Origin: an uncultured Roseiflexaceae bacterium
GTDB taxonomy: Bacteria > Chloroflexota > Chloroflexia > Chloroflexales > Roseiflexaceae
DNA: 58,562 bases
Reading direction: 5' to 3'
Assembly: GCA_937988885.1 (NCBI GenBank)
Contig: CALKHR010000104.1
Coordinates: 1 to 58,562, forward strand
The position numbers were made by a program, and so were the translations under genes. Below, piece after piece: positions 17,413-26,400 of the stretch. Within the stretch, counting starts at the first letter, position 1, and each line of letters starts with the position of its first letter. The notes under the pieces are model-generated. The model made no database searches. It saw only the letters and a program-made list of their open reading frames with translations, and had not been told where the DNA came from.

Positions 17413-18705
17413 ATGAGCAAAACCACCCGCTCCGCCGAGTTGTTCGAGCAGGCGCGCACCCTGCTGCCCGGCGGCGTGAACAGTCCTGTGCGCGCGTTCC
17501 GTGGCGTCGGCGGCACGCCCCGCTTTATTGCGCGGGGCCAGGGCGCGTTTCTGTACGACGCCGACGATAACCGTTACATCGATTATGTTTTGTCGTGGGG
17601 GCCGCTGATCTTGGGACACGCGCACCCCGATGTGGTGGCGGCGATCAGTGAGCAGGCAGCGCTCGGCACCTCGTACGGCGCGCCCACGCAACTCGAAAGC
17701 GAGATCGCGGAGCTTGTCACGAAGTTGATGCCTGCGGTGGAGATGGTACGCTTCGTCTCCTCGGGCACTGAGGCGACGATGAGCGTGGTGCGCTTGGCAC
17801 GGGCCTACACCGGGCGCGCCAAGGTGATCAAGTTCGCGGGCTGCTACCACGGCCATGCCGATGAGTTCTTGGTGCAGGCTGGCTCCGGCGTGGCGACCCT
17901 GGGGTTGCCCGACAGCCCGGGTGTGCCCAGCAGCGTCACTGCCGATACGATCAGCGTGCCGTTCAACGATCTCGCTGCCGTGCAGCAGGCGCTTGAGCAG
18001 AACCCAGAGCAGGTCGCGGCGATCATTGTCGAGCCAGTGGCTGGCAATATGGGCCTGGTGCCGCCGCACGCTGAGTTCTTGCCCGGCCTACGCCGCCTGG
18101 CCGATCAGCACGGCACGCTGCTGGTGTTCGACGAGGTGATGACGGGCTTCCGCGTGGCGTTGGGTGGCGCGCAAGCCTACTACGGCGTGCGGCCCGACCT
18201 GACCTGTTTGGGCAAGGTGATCGGCGGTGGTCTGCCTGCGGCGGCGTACGGCGGTCGGCGCGATATTATGGAGCAGATCGCGCCCGCTGGGCCGGTCTAC
18301 CAGGCTGGCACGCTCTCGGGCAACCCGCTGGCGATGGTGGCGGGCATCGTCACGCTGCGTGCGATCAGCCAGCCCGGCGTGTTCGCGCAACTTGAGCGCG
18401 CAACCGCCCGCCTGCGCGATGGCTTCTTGGAGGCCGCCCGCGCCGCCGATGTGCCGTTGCAAGCCGCAGCGGTGGGCAGTATGTGGGGCTTCTTCTTCAG
18501 CGCCGAACCAGTGACCGACTACGCGAGCGCCAAGCAGCACGCCGATACGCAGCGCTTCGGTCGCTTCTTCCACGCGATGTTGGAGCGCGGCGTGTACTTG
18601 GCCCCCTCGCAGTTCGAGGCCGCGTTTGTGTCGCTGGCCCACACCGATGAGTTGATCGAGCAGACGATCGCCGCCGCCCGCGAGGCGTTCGTGGTGTCAC
18701 GCTAA
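17413..18705 (+). CDS. hemL: Glutamate-1-semialdehyde 2,1-aminomutase
   Basis: This PLP enzyme makes 5-aminolevulinate from the HemA product. The start LFEQARTLLPGGVNSPVRAF is the standard family opening. The PLP contact SGTEATMSVVRLAR, the acid in LLVFDEVMTGFR, and the PLP lysine in CLGKVIGGGLPAAAYGG are all present. AAGGAG is 7 nt before ATG 17413. The length (430 residues) is normal. It is the last gene of the cluster, so the two C5-specific genes (hemA and hemL) flank the common pathway genes. Confidence 0.96.
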   Translation: MSKTTRSAELFEQARTLLPGGVNSPVRAFRGVGGTPRFIARGQGAFLYDADDNRYIDYVLSWGPLILGHAHPDVVAAISEQAALGTSYGAPTQLESEIAELVTKLMPAVEMVRFVSSGTEATMSVVRLARAYTGRAKVIKFAGCYHGHADEFLVQAGSGVATLGLPDSPGVPSSVTADTISVPFNDLAAVQQALEQNPEQVAAIIVEPVAGNMGLVPPHAEFLPGLRRLADQHGTLLVFDEVMTGFRVALGGAQAYYGVRPDLTCLGKVIGGGLPAAAYGGRRDIMEQIAPAGPVYQAGTLSGNPLAMVAGIVTLRAISQPGVFAQLERATARLRDGFLEAARAADVPLQAAAVGSMWGFFFSAEPVTDYASAKQHADTQRFGRFFHAMLERGVYLAPSQFEAAFVSLAHTDELIEQTIAAAREAFVVSR

Positions 18706-18711
18706 CCTCTG

Positions 18712-18741
18712 TGGCGGGGTGCGCATCGGCGTGCCCCGCCA
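18712..18741 (+). terminator. Terminator-like hairpin after hemL
   Basis: TGGCGGGG pairs with CCCCGCCA, and inner pairs extend the stem to about 13 bp with a 4-nt loop. It is GC-rich and followed by ATTT rather than a long T-run. It probably marks the end of the heme operon. Confidence 0.6.
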
Positions 18742-18786
18742 ATTTCCCCATACGTGTGCTGGCGGGCAGCACAGAAAGGCTTTGTG

Positions 18787-19155
18787 ATGAGCACTTCTGA
18801 TTCGCAATCGCCGCTGACCGTCGATAGCTACATCGCCAGTTTCCCCGAAGCAACACAGCACCTGCTTCAGGCGCTCCACGAGTATCTGCACAACCTGTTG
18901 CCCGACGCCACCGAGGCGATCAGCTACAAAATCCCCACGTTCAAGCTGAATGGTCGCAATGTGGTGCATTTCGCCGGATACAAGGGGCACCTCAGCATCT
19001 ACCCTATCCCCAAGGGCGATGCGGCGTTCGAGACGGAGATCGAGCGGTATCGGGCGGGCGCGGGCACGATACGCCTACCGCTGGATAAGCCGCTGCCGCT
19101 GGAGTTGATCAGTAAGCTCGTGCAATACCGCGTCGCCGAGGTGAAGAAGCCGTAG
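18787..19155 (+). CDS. DUF1801 / YdhG-like small protein
   Basis: This 122-residue protein is of the DUF1801 (iron-chaperone-fold, YdhG/YjbR-like) type. It opens with a helix SVDSYIASFPEATQHLLQALHEYL-like segment, then the family pattern EAISYKIPTFKLNGRNVVHFAGYKGHLSIYPIP, ending with IRLPLDKPLPLELISKLVQYRVAEV. GAAAGG lies 7 nt before ATG 18787. The biochemical role is unknown. A strong terminator follows directly. Confidence 0.85.
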   Translation: MSTSDSQSPLTVDSYIASFPEATQHLLQALHEYLHNLLPDATEAISYKIPTFKLNGRNVVHFAGYKGHLSIYPIPKGDAAFETEIERYRAGAGTIRLPLDKPLPLELISKLVQYRVAEVKKP

Positions 19156-19178
19156 GCGCAGTGCTGATACAGAGTAAA

Positions 19179-19222
19179 ACGGCCAGCTTGGCATCTGCCG
19201 AGCTGGCCGTGAGTGTTTTTTG
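19179..19222 (+). terminator. Rho-independent terminator
   Basis: ACGGCCAGCT (19179-19188) pairs perfectly with AGCTGGCCGT (19201-19210) and is followed by GAGTGTTTTTTG. It ends the DUF1801 transcript and any heme-operon read-through. Confidence 0.9.
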
Positions 19223-19551
19223 TGACAAGCGCGTCCCACGAACCATTTTGTATGAGTCAACAGCAGTGGTGTACATGATTTATGACGTTAATTTCGATAG
19301 CGCTTTGTTTTTTATTACAAAGATCTCATTATTCATAAAAATAACCTTGAAAACGTTTTTATTGCAATTAATTCGATCTATAATGTCATTAAACAATTTA
19401 TTCATGGCATTGACATTCTACATAGCGGTGTCATCACACCATATGCAACTATCACACTGCTTTGCAGGATTTAGATGCCTGATAGCTCCTATTCGTTTTT
19501 AGGTTGGGGCACCTGTTCCATAATGGTGTCTTTCTGTCGTAAGGAACTACA
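19223..19551 (+). promoter_or_regulatory. AT-rich promoter region of the first subtilase
   Basis: The region is markedly AT-rich against GC-rich genes. A consensus TATAAT at 19379-19384 is the best -10 candidate, but no good -35 lies at 16-18 bp. The leader to the ATG would be about 160 nt. No gene is seen here. Confidence 0.45.
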
Positions 19552-22500
19552 ATGCCACATCCAACATTACGTCTTTGGGGCATCCTCCTTATCATCGTGA
19601 TGCTCACTGCTGGAACATCCGCGCCAATGCAGGCGCAAGCCGAAACTCCGGCACTTCCAACACCACCCAACAAAACCGTCCGCTTCCATTCCGAGGTCGA
19701 TGATTCGACCGTCAGCACGTACATCGTGCAATTGGCGGGCGAGCCATTGGTGGATATCGCCGCTCAATTGGCCAAATCGTCCCGCTCACCCAAACTGAAT
19801 TTCGCGAATAGCACTGTCCAGCGCTATAGGAGTCGATTGGATAGCCAGCGCCATGCCGCACTCCAAGCCATCCAGCGCGAGATCAAGCATGCGCCCCGTG
19901 TGAAGGCGATCTACGATACCGCGTTCAACGGCGTGGCGCTTGAGTTGACGGCGGCGGAAGCGAAGCAGATCGCCAACCTGCCGAATGTGCTGATGGTCGA
20001 GCAGGAGCAGTCCTACGAGCTCACCACCGATGCTGGCCCCGCCTGGATCGAAGCCGACCAGATCCACGATGGCTCAGCAGTGGGTGTTTTTGCGGCCACA
20101 CTCTTAGGTGACAACCTCTCGCCCGCTGTGAGCAGTTCGCTCACGGGGCGCGGCCTCTTCAGCTTCGATAGCAGCAGCAAGGAGCTTACATACCGCGTTG
20201 AGTTGAACAACACCAGCCAGAGCGCGGCGATCATCAATACCGCCACGCAAGCGCAGGTCGCTGCATTGACATCGAGCGATGGCGGCAAGACCTACGCGGG
20301 CACCATCACGCTCACCAATAGCCAAGCCGACCAACTCACGAGCGATTCGCTGTCGGTGCTCGTCAAGACCAACGCGTATCCAAACGGTGAGATCGGCGGC
20401 CTGATCAGCGGCTACAAGGGCGAGGGTATCGTGGTTGGTATCATCGATAGTGGTATCAACAGCCATCATCCTTCGTTCGCCGAAGTGGGCGGCGATGGAT
20501 ATCGCCATCTCAATCCGCTGGGCCAGGGCACTTTCTTGGGTGCCTGCGATCCCTCCAACGAGTATTATTCGAGTCAGTTTGAATGCAACAATAAGCTGAT
20601 CGGCGCTTGGACGTTCGCCGAGACGGCGGTTATCAACAACTTCGATACGGATGAGCCTAGTCCCGACGATGAGGATGGCCACGGCTCGCACACTGCTAGC
20701 ACGGCTGCGGGAAATATCGTGCCAAATATGTCGTTACATGGCATCAATGTGAGCATATCTGGCGTGGCACCACATGCCAATATCATTGCCTACGACGTCT
20801 GTGGATATCTCAAGGACGGTGAGTACTCCTCTAGCTGCCCAACTGTGACCATCTTACAAGCGATCGATCAGGCGGTGAAGGATAAGGTCGATGTCATCAA
20901 CTACTCGATTGGTGGTGGCAACAACCCCTGGCGTGACTCGATCGAATTGGCCTTCCTCAATGCCCGTAAGGCCGGTATTGTGGTTAGCACTACGGCAGAC
21001 AACAGTGGTCCCACTGAATCGAGCGTCCGCCACCTCAGCCCGTGGCTGCTCACGACGGCGGCGACAACGCATAACCGCAGCTTCAGCAAGCAACTCACTT
21101 CCATCACCGCAGGCGCTAAGACGCTCCCAGATATCACTGGCAGGGGTATCAGCCCAGCACTCGATAGCGATACCGAGATTATCTATGCTGGCTCCTTGGG
21201 CAATCCATTCTGTGACACATTCGATGAATCACTTCACTCCCAGATCGCTGGCAAAATCGTGCTCTGTGATCGGGGGGAGATCGATCGGATTGAGAAAGCA
21301 GAAAATGTCCAGGCTGCGGGCGGTGCTGGCTTTATTCTGGCCAATACGATCATGTTCATCTTCGGCTTAGTTACCGATCAATATCCCATTCCCGGCATTC
21401 ATATCGACTATTTCGAAGGCGAAGCGTTGAAGGATTTGCTCGCGAACGCCTCAGGCCCTGTGACCGCGCGCATTTCTAACACGACTATCGTTCCTGATGC
21501 GGACCTTGCCGATTGGGTCGCAGACTTCAGTGGGCGCGGGCCTGCCATTAGCCCCTATGCCAATATGATCAAGCCGAATATTGCAGCACCTGGCTCTGAT
21601 ATCTTTGCGGCTCTGAACAACAACGGCAATAGCTCGAACAGCGGTGTGTTATCGGGCACATCGATGGCATCACCACATATCGCGGGCGCTGCGGCTCTGC
21701 TCAAGGGCCTGCACCCCGATTGGACTCCAGGCGAGATCCAATCGGCGCTGATGACCACCGCATATACGACGATGGTACAAGAGGATGGCTTCACCCCTGC
21801 TACGCCGTTCGATGTCGGCAGCGGGCGTGCTCGGCTGGCCAAGGCGGCGTTGGCTGGCTTGGTGATGGATGAGACCTACGAGCGTTTCTTGGCCGCCGAT
21901 CCCAACGCGCAGGGCGATTTGACGACCCTCAACCTTCCCAGCATGGCCAACGCTCAATGTATCGGCACTTGTTCATGGACGCGCACCTTCCGCAATACCC
22001 TGAACGTGCCCGTGACCTGGACGGCCAGCTATCAGAATACTGGTCTGAGTGCGTCACCATCCACGTTCACCATCCCGGCTGGTGGCACACAAACTGTCAC
22101 CTTCACAATGAATGTAACCGGCAAACAGTTAAACACCTACAGCTTCAACCGCGTGACGTTCAGTGCTGCGGGTGGGGTTGCGCCCGATGTCAGCTTGCCT
22201 GTCGCTGTCAAACCAGTCATCAGCGACCTGCCGAAGCATTTCAACTATCAGCAGTCTACAAACGCTTTCACCACCAATGAGACGATTCGGACCATCGCTG
22301 CCAACAGCATCACGGCCCAGGTATACAGCTTACAGAAGAGCACTCGCGTCAATGCGATGGTTGTAGCGGGACAATTTCACATTACGACCATCACAGTACC
22401 CGCCAATACGAAACAACTGATTGTCGATATGCGCTTCACAACCGCGCAAGATGTCGACATCTACGTGTATAAAGACGATATGCTGGTATGTGAAGGCAGC

Positions 22501-23181
22501 AGTTCAATCACATTGGATCACTGTCTCATCGATTCACCGCCAGCAGGCACGTATCAGATCTATGTGTTCAATTACACTGGCACGAAAGTGCATGGCGAAG
22601 ATTTGATCAGCTATAACTACGCGATCATCCCCAACAGCAATGATGGCAGCTTGATCGTGAACGTGCCAAGCGTCAACAGTGGCGGCGATCTCACGGTCAC
22701 GCACCAGATCAATGTGCCAGGCAGCCAACCGGGCGATAGTTGGTATGGTATCTACACGTTGCGCGACACAAACACGAATATCACCTTTGGGTACAACCTG
22801 ATCGCCTTCCATCACACACTTGGTACACCCGCGCAACTCTTGGCCGTTGATGGCAATCATCAGAGCGCCATGGTGAACAGCCCATTCGCCACCCCTCTAC
22901 GGGTGAAGGTCATTGATGATGTTGGCAACCCATTGCCAAACGTCACCATCACATTTAGCGCGCCCGACAGCGGAGCCAGCGTCACCTTCCCCAGCGGCAA
23001 TACCGCGATCACTGGGATGAACGGCGAAGCGAGCATGCCTGTGAGAGCCAACGCCATTGCTGGCAACTACAGCGTCACCGCCAGCGCGACAGGCGCGTCG
23101 GGGTCGATCCAGGCTACCTTCACGCTGAACAATTCACAATCGGAGAAGTGGATCTATCTCCCGTTCATCCATAAGAACTAG
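19552..23181 (+). CDS. Secreted subtilisin-like (S8) protease with inserted CHRD domain, copy 1
   Basis: This is an exported serine protease of 1209 residues. Domain order: signal peptide (1-30), I9-like propeptide (about 50-155), a CHRD-like domain (about 182-288, ending YPNGEIGGLISG), then the S8 catalytic core with Asp299 (IIDSG), His377 (GHGSHTAS) and Ser704 (SGTSMASPH). A PA domain is inserted at about 540-650. An Fn3-like region, a PPC-like beta region and one Big-1-type Ig repeat follow. The tail WIYLPFIHKN resembles other secreted proteins of this group. A CHRD domain between propeptide and catalytic core is unusual. The neighbour at 23498 is a close paralogue, identical over residues about 75-206. 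Probably extracellular nutrient digestion or predation. Confidence 0.92.
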   Translation: MPHPTLRLWGILLIIVMLTAGTSAPMQAQAETPALPTPPNKTVRFHSEVDDSTVSTYIVQLAGEPLVDIAAQLAKSSRSPKLNFANSTVQRYRSRLDSQRHAALQAIQREIKHAPRVKAIYDTAFNGVALELTAAEAKQIANLPNVLMVEQEQSYELTTDAGPAWIEADQIHDGSAVGVFAATLLGDNLSPAVSSSLTGRGLFSFDSSSKELTYRVELNNTSQSAAIINTATQAQVAALTSSDGGKTYAGTITLTNSQADQLTSDSLSVLVKTNAYPNGEIGGLISGYKGEGIVVGIIDSGINSHHPSFAEVGGDGYRHLNPLGQGTFLGACDPSNEYYSSQFECNNKLIGAWTFAETAVINNFDTDEPSPDDEDGHGSHTASTAAGNIVPNMSLHGINVSISGVAPHANIIAYDVCGYLKDGEYSSSCPTVTILQAIDQAVKDKVDVINYSIGGGNNPWRDSIELAFLNARKAGIVVSTTADNSGPTESSVRHLSPWLLTTAATTHNRSFSKQLTSITAGAKTLPDITGRGISPALDSDTEIIYAGSLGNPFCDTFDESLHSQIAGKIVLCDRGEIDRIEKAENVQAAGGAGFILANTIMFIFGLVTDQYPIPGIHIDYFEGEALKDLLANASGPVTARISNTTIVPDADLADWVADFSGRGPAISPYANMIKPNIAAPGSDIFAALNNNGNSSNSGVLSGTSMASPHIAGAAALLKGLHPDWTPGEIQSALMTTAYTTMVQEDGFTPATPFDVGSGRARLAKAALAGLVMDETYERFLAADPNAQGDLTTLNLPSMANAQCIGTCSWTRTFRNTLNVPVTWTASYQNTGLSASPSTFTIPAGGTQTVTFTMNVTGKQLNTYSFNRVTFSAAGGVAPDVSLPVAVKPVISDLPKHFNYQQSTNAFTTNETIRTIAANSITAQVYSLQKSTRVNAMVVAGQFHITTITVPANTKQLIVDMRFTTAQDVDIYVYKDDMLVCEGSSSITLDHCLIDSPPAGTYQIYVFNYTGTKVHGEDLISYNYAIIPNSNDGSLIVNVPSVNSGGDLTVTHQINVPGSQPGDSWYGIYTLRDTNTNITFGYNLIAFHHTLGTPAQLLAVDGNHQSAMVNSPFATPLRVKVIDDVGNPLPNVTITFSAPDSGASVTFPSGNTAITGMNGEASMPVRANAIAGNYSVTASATGASGSIQATFTLNNSQSEKWIYLPFIHKN
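19774..20168 (+). repeat. 395-bp exact direct repeat, copy 1
   Basis: It is identical base for base to 23720-24114, an offset of 3946 bp. It covers the propeptide and the start of the CHRD domain. Flanking sequence of the two genes differs at many synonymous sites, so this block was homogenised recently. Confidence 0.95.
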
Positions 23182-23254
23182 CTCCTCGGTCAACCATACA
23201 CTCGTATACACGGACCCGCAAGCAATCAACGCTGCTTGCGGGTCTACGATTCGC
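23175..23254 (+). repeat. 80-bp exact repeat at the 3' end of the subtilase genes, copy 1
   Basis: It is identical to 27439-27518, starting at the last codons and running through the stop and the downstream hairpin. It marks the right-hand edge of the duplicated unit. Confidence 0.95.
23213..23244 (+). terminator. Terminator-like hairpin after subtilase 1
   Basis: GACCCGCAAGCA and TGCTTGCGGGTC form a perfect 12-bp stem with an 8-nt loop. No T-run follows. The same element is found after copy 2. Confidence 0.7.
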
Positions 23255-23497
23255 TAATCATTATTTTAAACTTCTCTAAACTTTTTATAATACGATTCGC
23301 TCATCACAAATACTTTTCATGACAGTTATAATTGTTATATACTAAAGTATCAATACCTATGTACTCATTGCATCTTCTGTCACTATTCTTTTTCACACCA
23401 CAGTACACAGATATGGTTAAACAACACCTCACTTGTTATCCTTCCGCATGGGCCGCGTCCATACACGATTAAAGCTTTCATTTTGTAAGGAACATCG
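23255..23497 (+). promoter_or_regulatory. AT-rich promoter region of the second subtilase
   Basis: AT-rich spacer with candidate -10 TATACT at 23338-23343 and a weak TTTTCA at 23314-23319 (18-bp spacing). GTAAGGA before the ATG matches the corresponding site of copy 1, so the ribosome site was duplicated with the gene, while the upstream promoter sequence differs. Confidence 0.4.
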
Positions 23498-26400
23498 ATG
23501 CTGCATGTAACTCCACGTCTCTGGAGCATCCTCCTTATTATCGTGATGCTCGTTGTTGGAACATCCGCGCCAATGCAGGCGCAAGCCGAAACTCCGGCAC
23601 TCCCAACACCCCCCGAAAAAACCGTTCGTTTCCACTCCGATGTCGATGATTCGACCGTCAGCACGTACATCGTGCAATTGGTGGGCGAGCCATTGGTGGA
23701 TATCGCCGCTCAATTGGCTAAATCGTCCCGCTCACCCAAACTGAATTTCGCGAATAGCACTGTCCAGCGCTATAGGAGTCGATTGGATAGCCAGCGCCAT
23801 GCCGCACTCCAAGCCATCCAGCGCGAGATCAAGCATGCGCCCCGTGTGAAGGCGATCTACGATACCGCGTTCAACGGCGTGGCGCTTGAGTTGACGGCGG
23901 CGGAAGCGAAGCAGATCGCCAACCTGCCGAATGTGCTGATGGTCGAGCAGGAGCAGTCCTACGAGCTCACCACCGATGCTGGCCCCGCCTGGATCGAAGC
24001 CGACCAGATCCACGATGGCTCAGCAGTGGGTGTTTTTGCGGCCACACTCTTAGGTGACAACCTCTCGCCCGCTGTGAGCAGTTCGCTCACGGGGCGCGGC
24101 CTCTTCAGCTTCGACAGCAGTCGAGCGTATCTCAGCTACCGTGTTGAGTTGAGTAGCACCAGCCAGAGCGCGGCGATCATCAACACCGCCACACAAACTC
24201 AGGTCGCTGCATTGACATCGAGCGATGGCGGCAAGACCTACGCGGGCACCATCGTGCTCACCAGCAGCCAGGTCGACCTGCTCAGGAATGATTCGTTGTC
24301 GGTGCTCGTCAAGACCAGCACGCACCCCAACGGTGAGGTTGGCGGCCTGATCAGCGGCTACAAGGGCGAAGGCGTGGTGATTGGTGTGCTCGATAGTGGG
24401 ATCAACAGTCGCCATCCTTCCTTCGCCGAAGTGGGCGGCGATGGCTATCGCCACCTCAACCCGCGCGGCCAGGGCACCTTCCTGGGTGTTTGTGATCCCT
24501 CCAATGAGTACTATTCAAGCCAATTTCAGTGCAACAATAAGCTGATCGGCGCTTGGACATTCCCCGAAACGTCGGTCATCAGCAACTCCTATACAAACGA
24601 GCCAAGCCCCGAGGATGACACTGGCCACGGTTCGCACACCGCAAGTATTGCTGCCGGGAATATTCTGACGAACATGCCCTACAATGGCATTAATCTGAAC
24701 ATATCCGGCATAGCGCCACACGCCAATATCATTGTCTACGACGTCTGTGGCTTTCTTGATAACGGTGTATACACCGATTATTGCCATAATACAGCCATAT
24801 TAGCAGCGCTCGACCAAGCAATCGAAGATCAGGTCGATGTCATCAATTATTCGATTGGTGGAGGCACTGAGCCTTGGAGGGATCCAATCGAACTAGCTTT
24901 CCTCAATGCGCGTAAGGCAGGCATAGTAGTCAGCACTTCGGCGGGCAATAATGGCCCTACCGCATCGACCGTCGAGCACCTCGGCCCGTGGCACCTCTCG
25001 ACAGCGGCGATCGAACACAATCGCCTCTATAGCAAACAACTCACCGCTCTTACCGCAAGCTCTGGCACACTGCCAGATATCAGAGGCCTCGGCTACAGCA
25101 CCTCACTCCCCAACGATACCCAACTTCTCTATGCTGGCACTCTCGGTAATCCGCTCTGTGGCCCCTTTGACCCCTTGCTCCACTCACAGATCAATGGCAA
25201 AATCGTGATCTGTGATGAGGGCTCCTATGACCGTTTTGTAAAAGCAAGCAATGTCCAAGCTGCGGGTGGCGCTGGCTTCGTTCTGGCGAATAATGCGAGC
25301 AGTGGCGATAGCTTAGTTGCTGATTCCTACCCCCTCCCTGGTATCAACATCAGTTACACGGATGGGCAAACGCTGAAGAACTGGCTCGCAAACGTCACCG
25401 GCCCTGCAACCGCACGTATCTCCGAAACAACTACCGTTATCGATCCAAACAGTGTAGAAAGGATCGCAGACTTTAGTTCGCGTGGGCCTGCTCCTACCAT
25501 CTTTGCCAATATCATCAAGCCAAATCTCGCAGCACCCGGCGTGGATGTCTTTGCGGCTTACTTCAACAACGGCAATCCCTCAAGCATTGCTATGCTCTCG
25601 GGCACATCGATGGCATCGCCACATACTGCAGGCGCTGCTCTGCTGCTCAAGGGACTGCACCCCGATTGGACACCCGGCGAGATCCAATCGGCACTGATGA
25701 CCACCGCATATACAACGCTGTTGAAAGAGGATGGCAGCACTCCCGCCACACCGTTTGATGTGGACAGCGGACGCATAGAGGTGGCGAAGGCTGCGCTGGC
25801 AGGTCTGGTGATGGACGAGACCTACGATAACTTCGTGGCGGCTAACCCAGAGCTACAGGGCGATCTGACCAGCCTCAATCTCCCTAGTATGGCGAATGTC
25901 AAGTGTATCGGCTTCTGTTCGTGGACGCGCACCTTCCGCAATACGCTGAATGTGCCTGTGACCTGGACGGCTAGCTATCAGGAGGGTAGTCTGAGCGCTT
26001 CGCCCTCCACATTCACCATCCCGGCTGGTGGCACGCAGACTGTCACCTTCACCATGGATGCAACCAGCAAACCGCTGAATACCTACAGCTTTAATCGCGT
26101 GACGTTCACCAATGAGGATAGGCTTGCTCCCGATGTCAGCCTGCCTGTTGCCATCAAAACCACCTCGAGCGACCTGCCAAAGCATTTCAACTATCAGCAC
26201 AATACAAACACGTTTACGGTCAATGAGAGGGTGAGAACCGTTGCTGCCAATAGCATCGTCGCCCAGACCTACAGCCTACAGAAGGGCACTCGCGTTCAGG
26301 CAATGGTCAATGAAAGGGAGTTTCACAGAATCATCCTATCAATACCCGCCAATACACAACGGCTGGTTGTTGATATACGCTCCACAACCTCGCCGTTAGT

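Noticed and set aside
16969..18069. Minus-strand frame of 366 codons opposite the kinase and hemL
   Set aside because: Same reason: conserved hemL motifs lie on the other strand and no initiation signal is visible.
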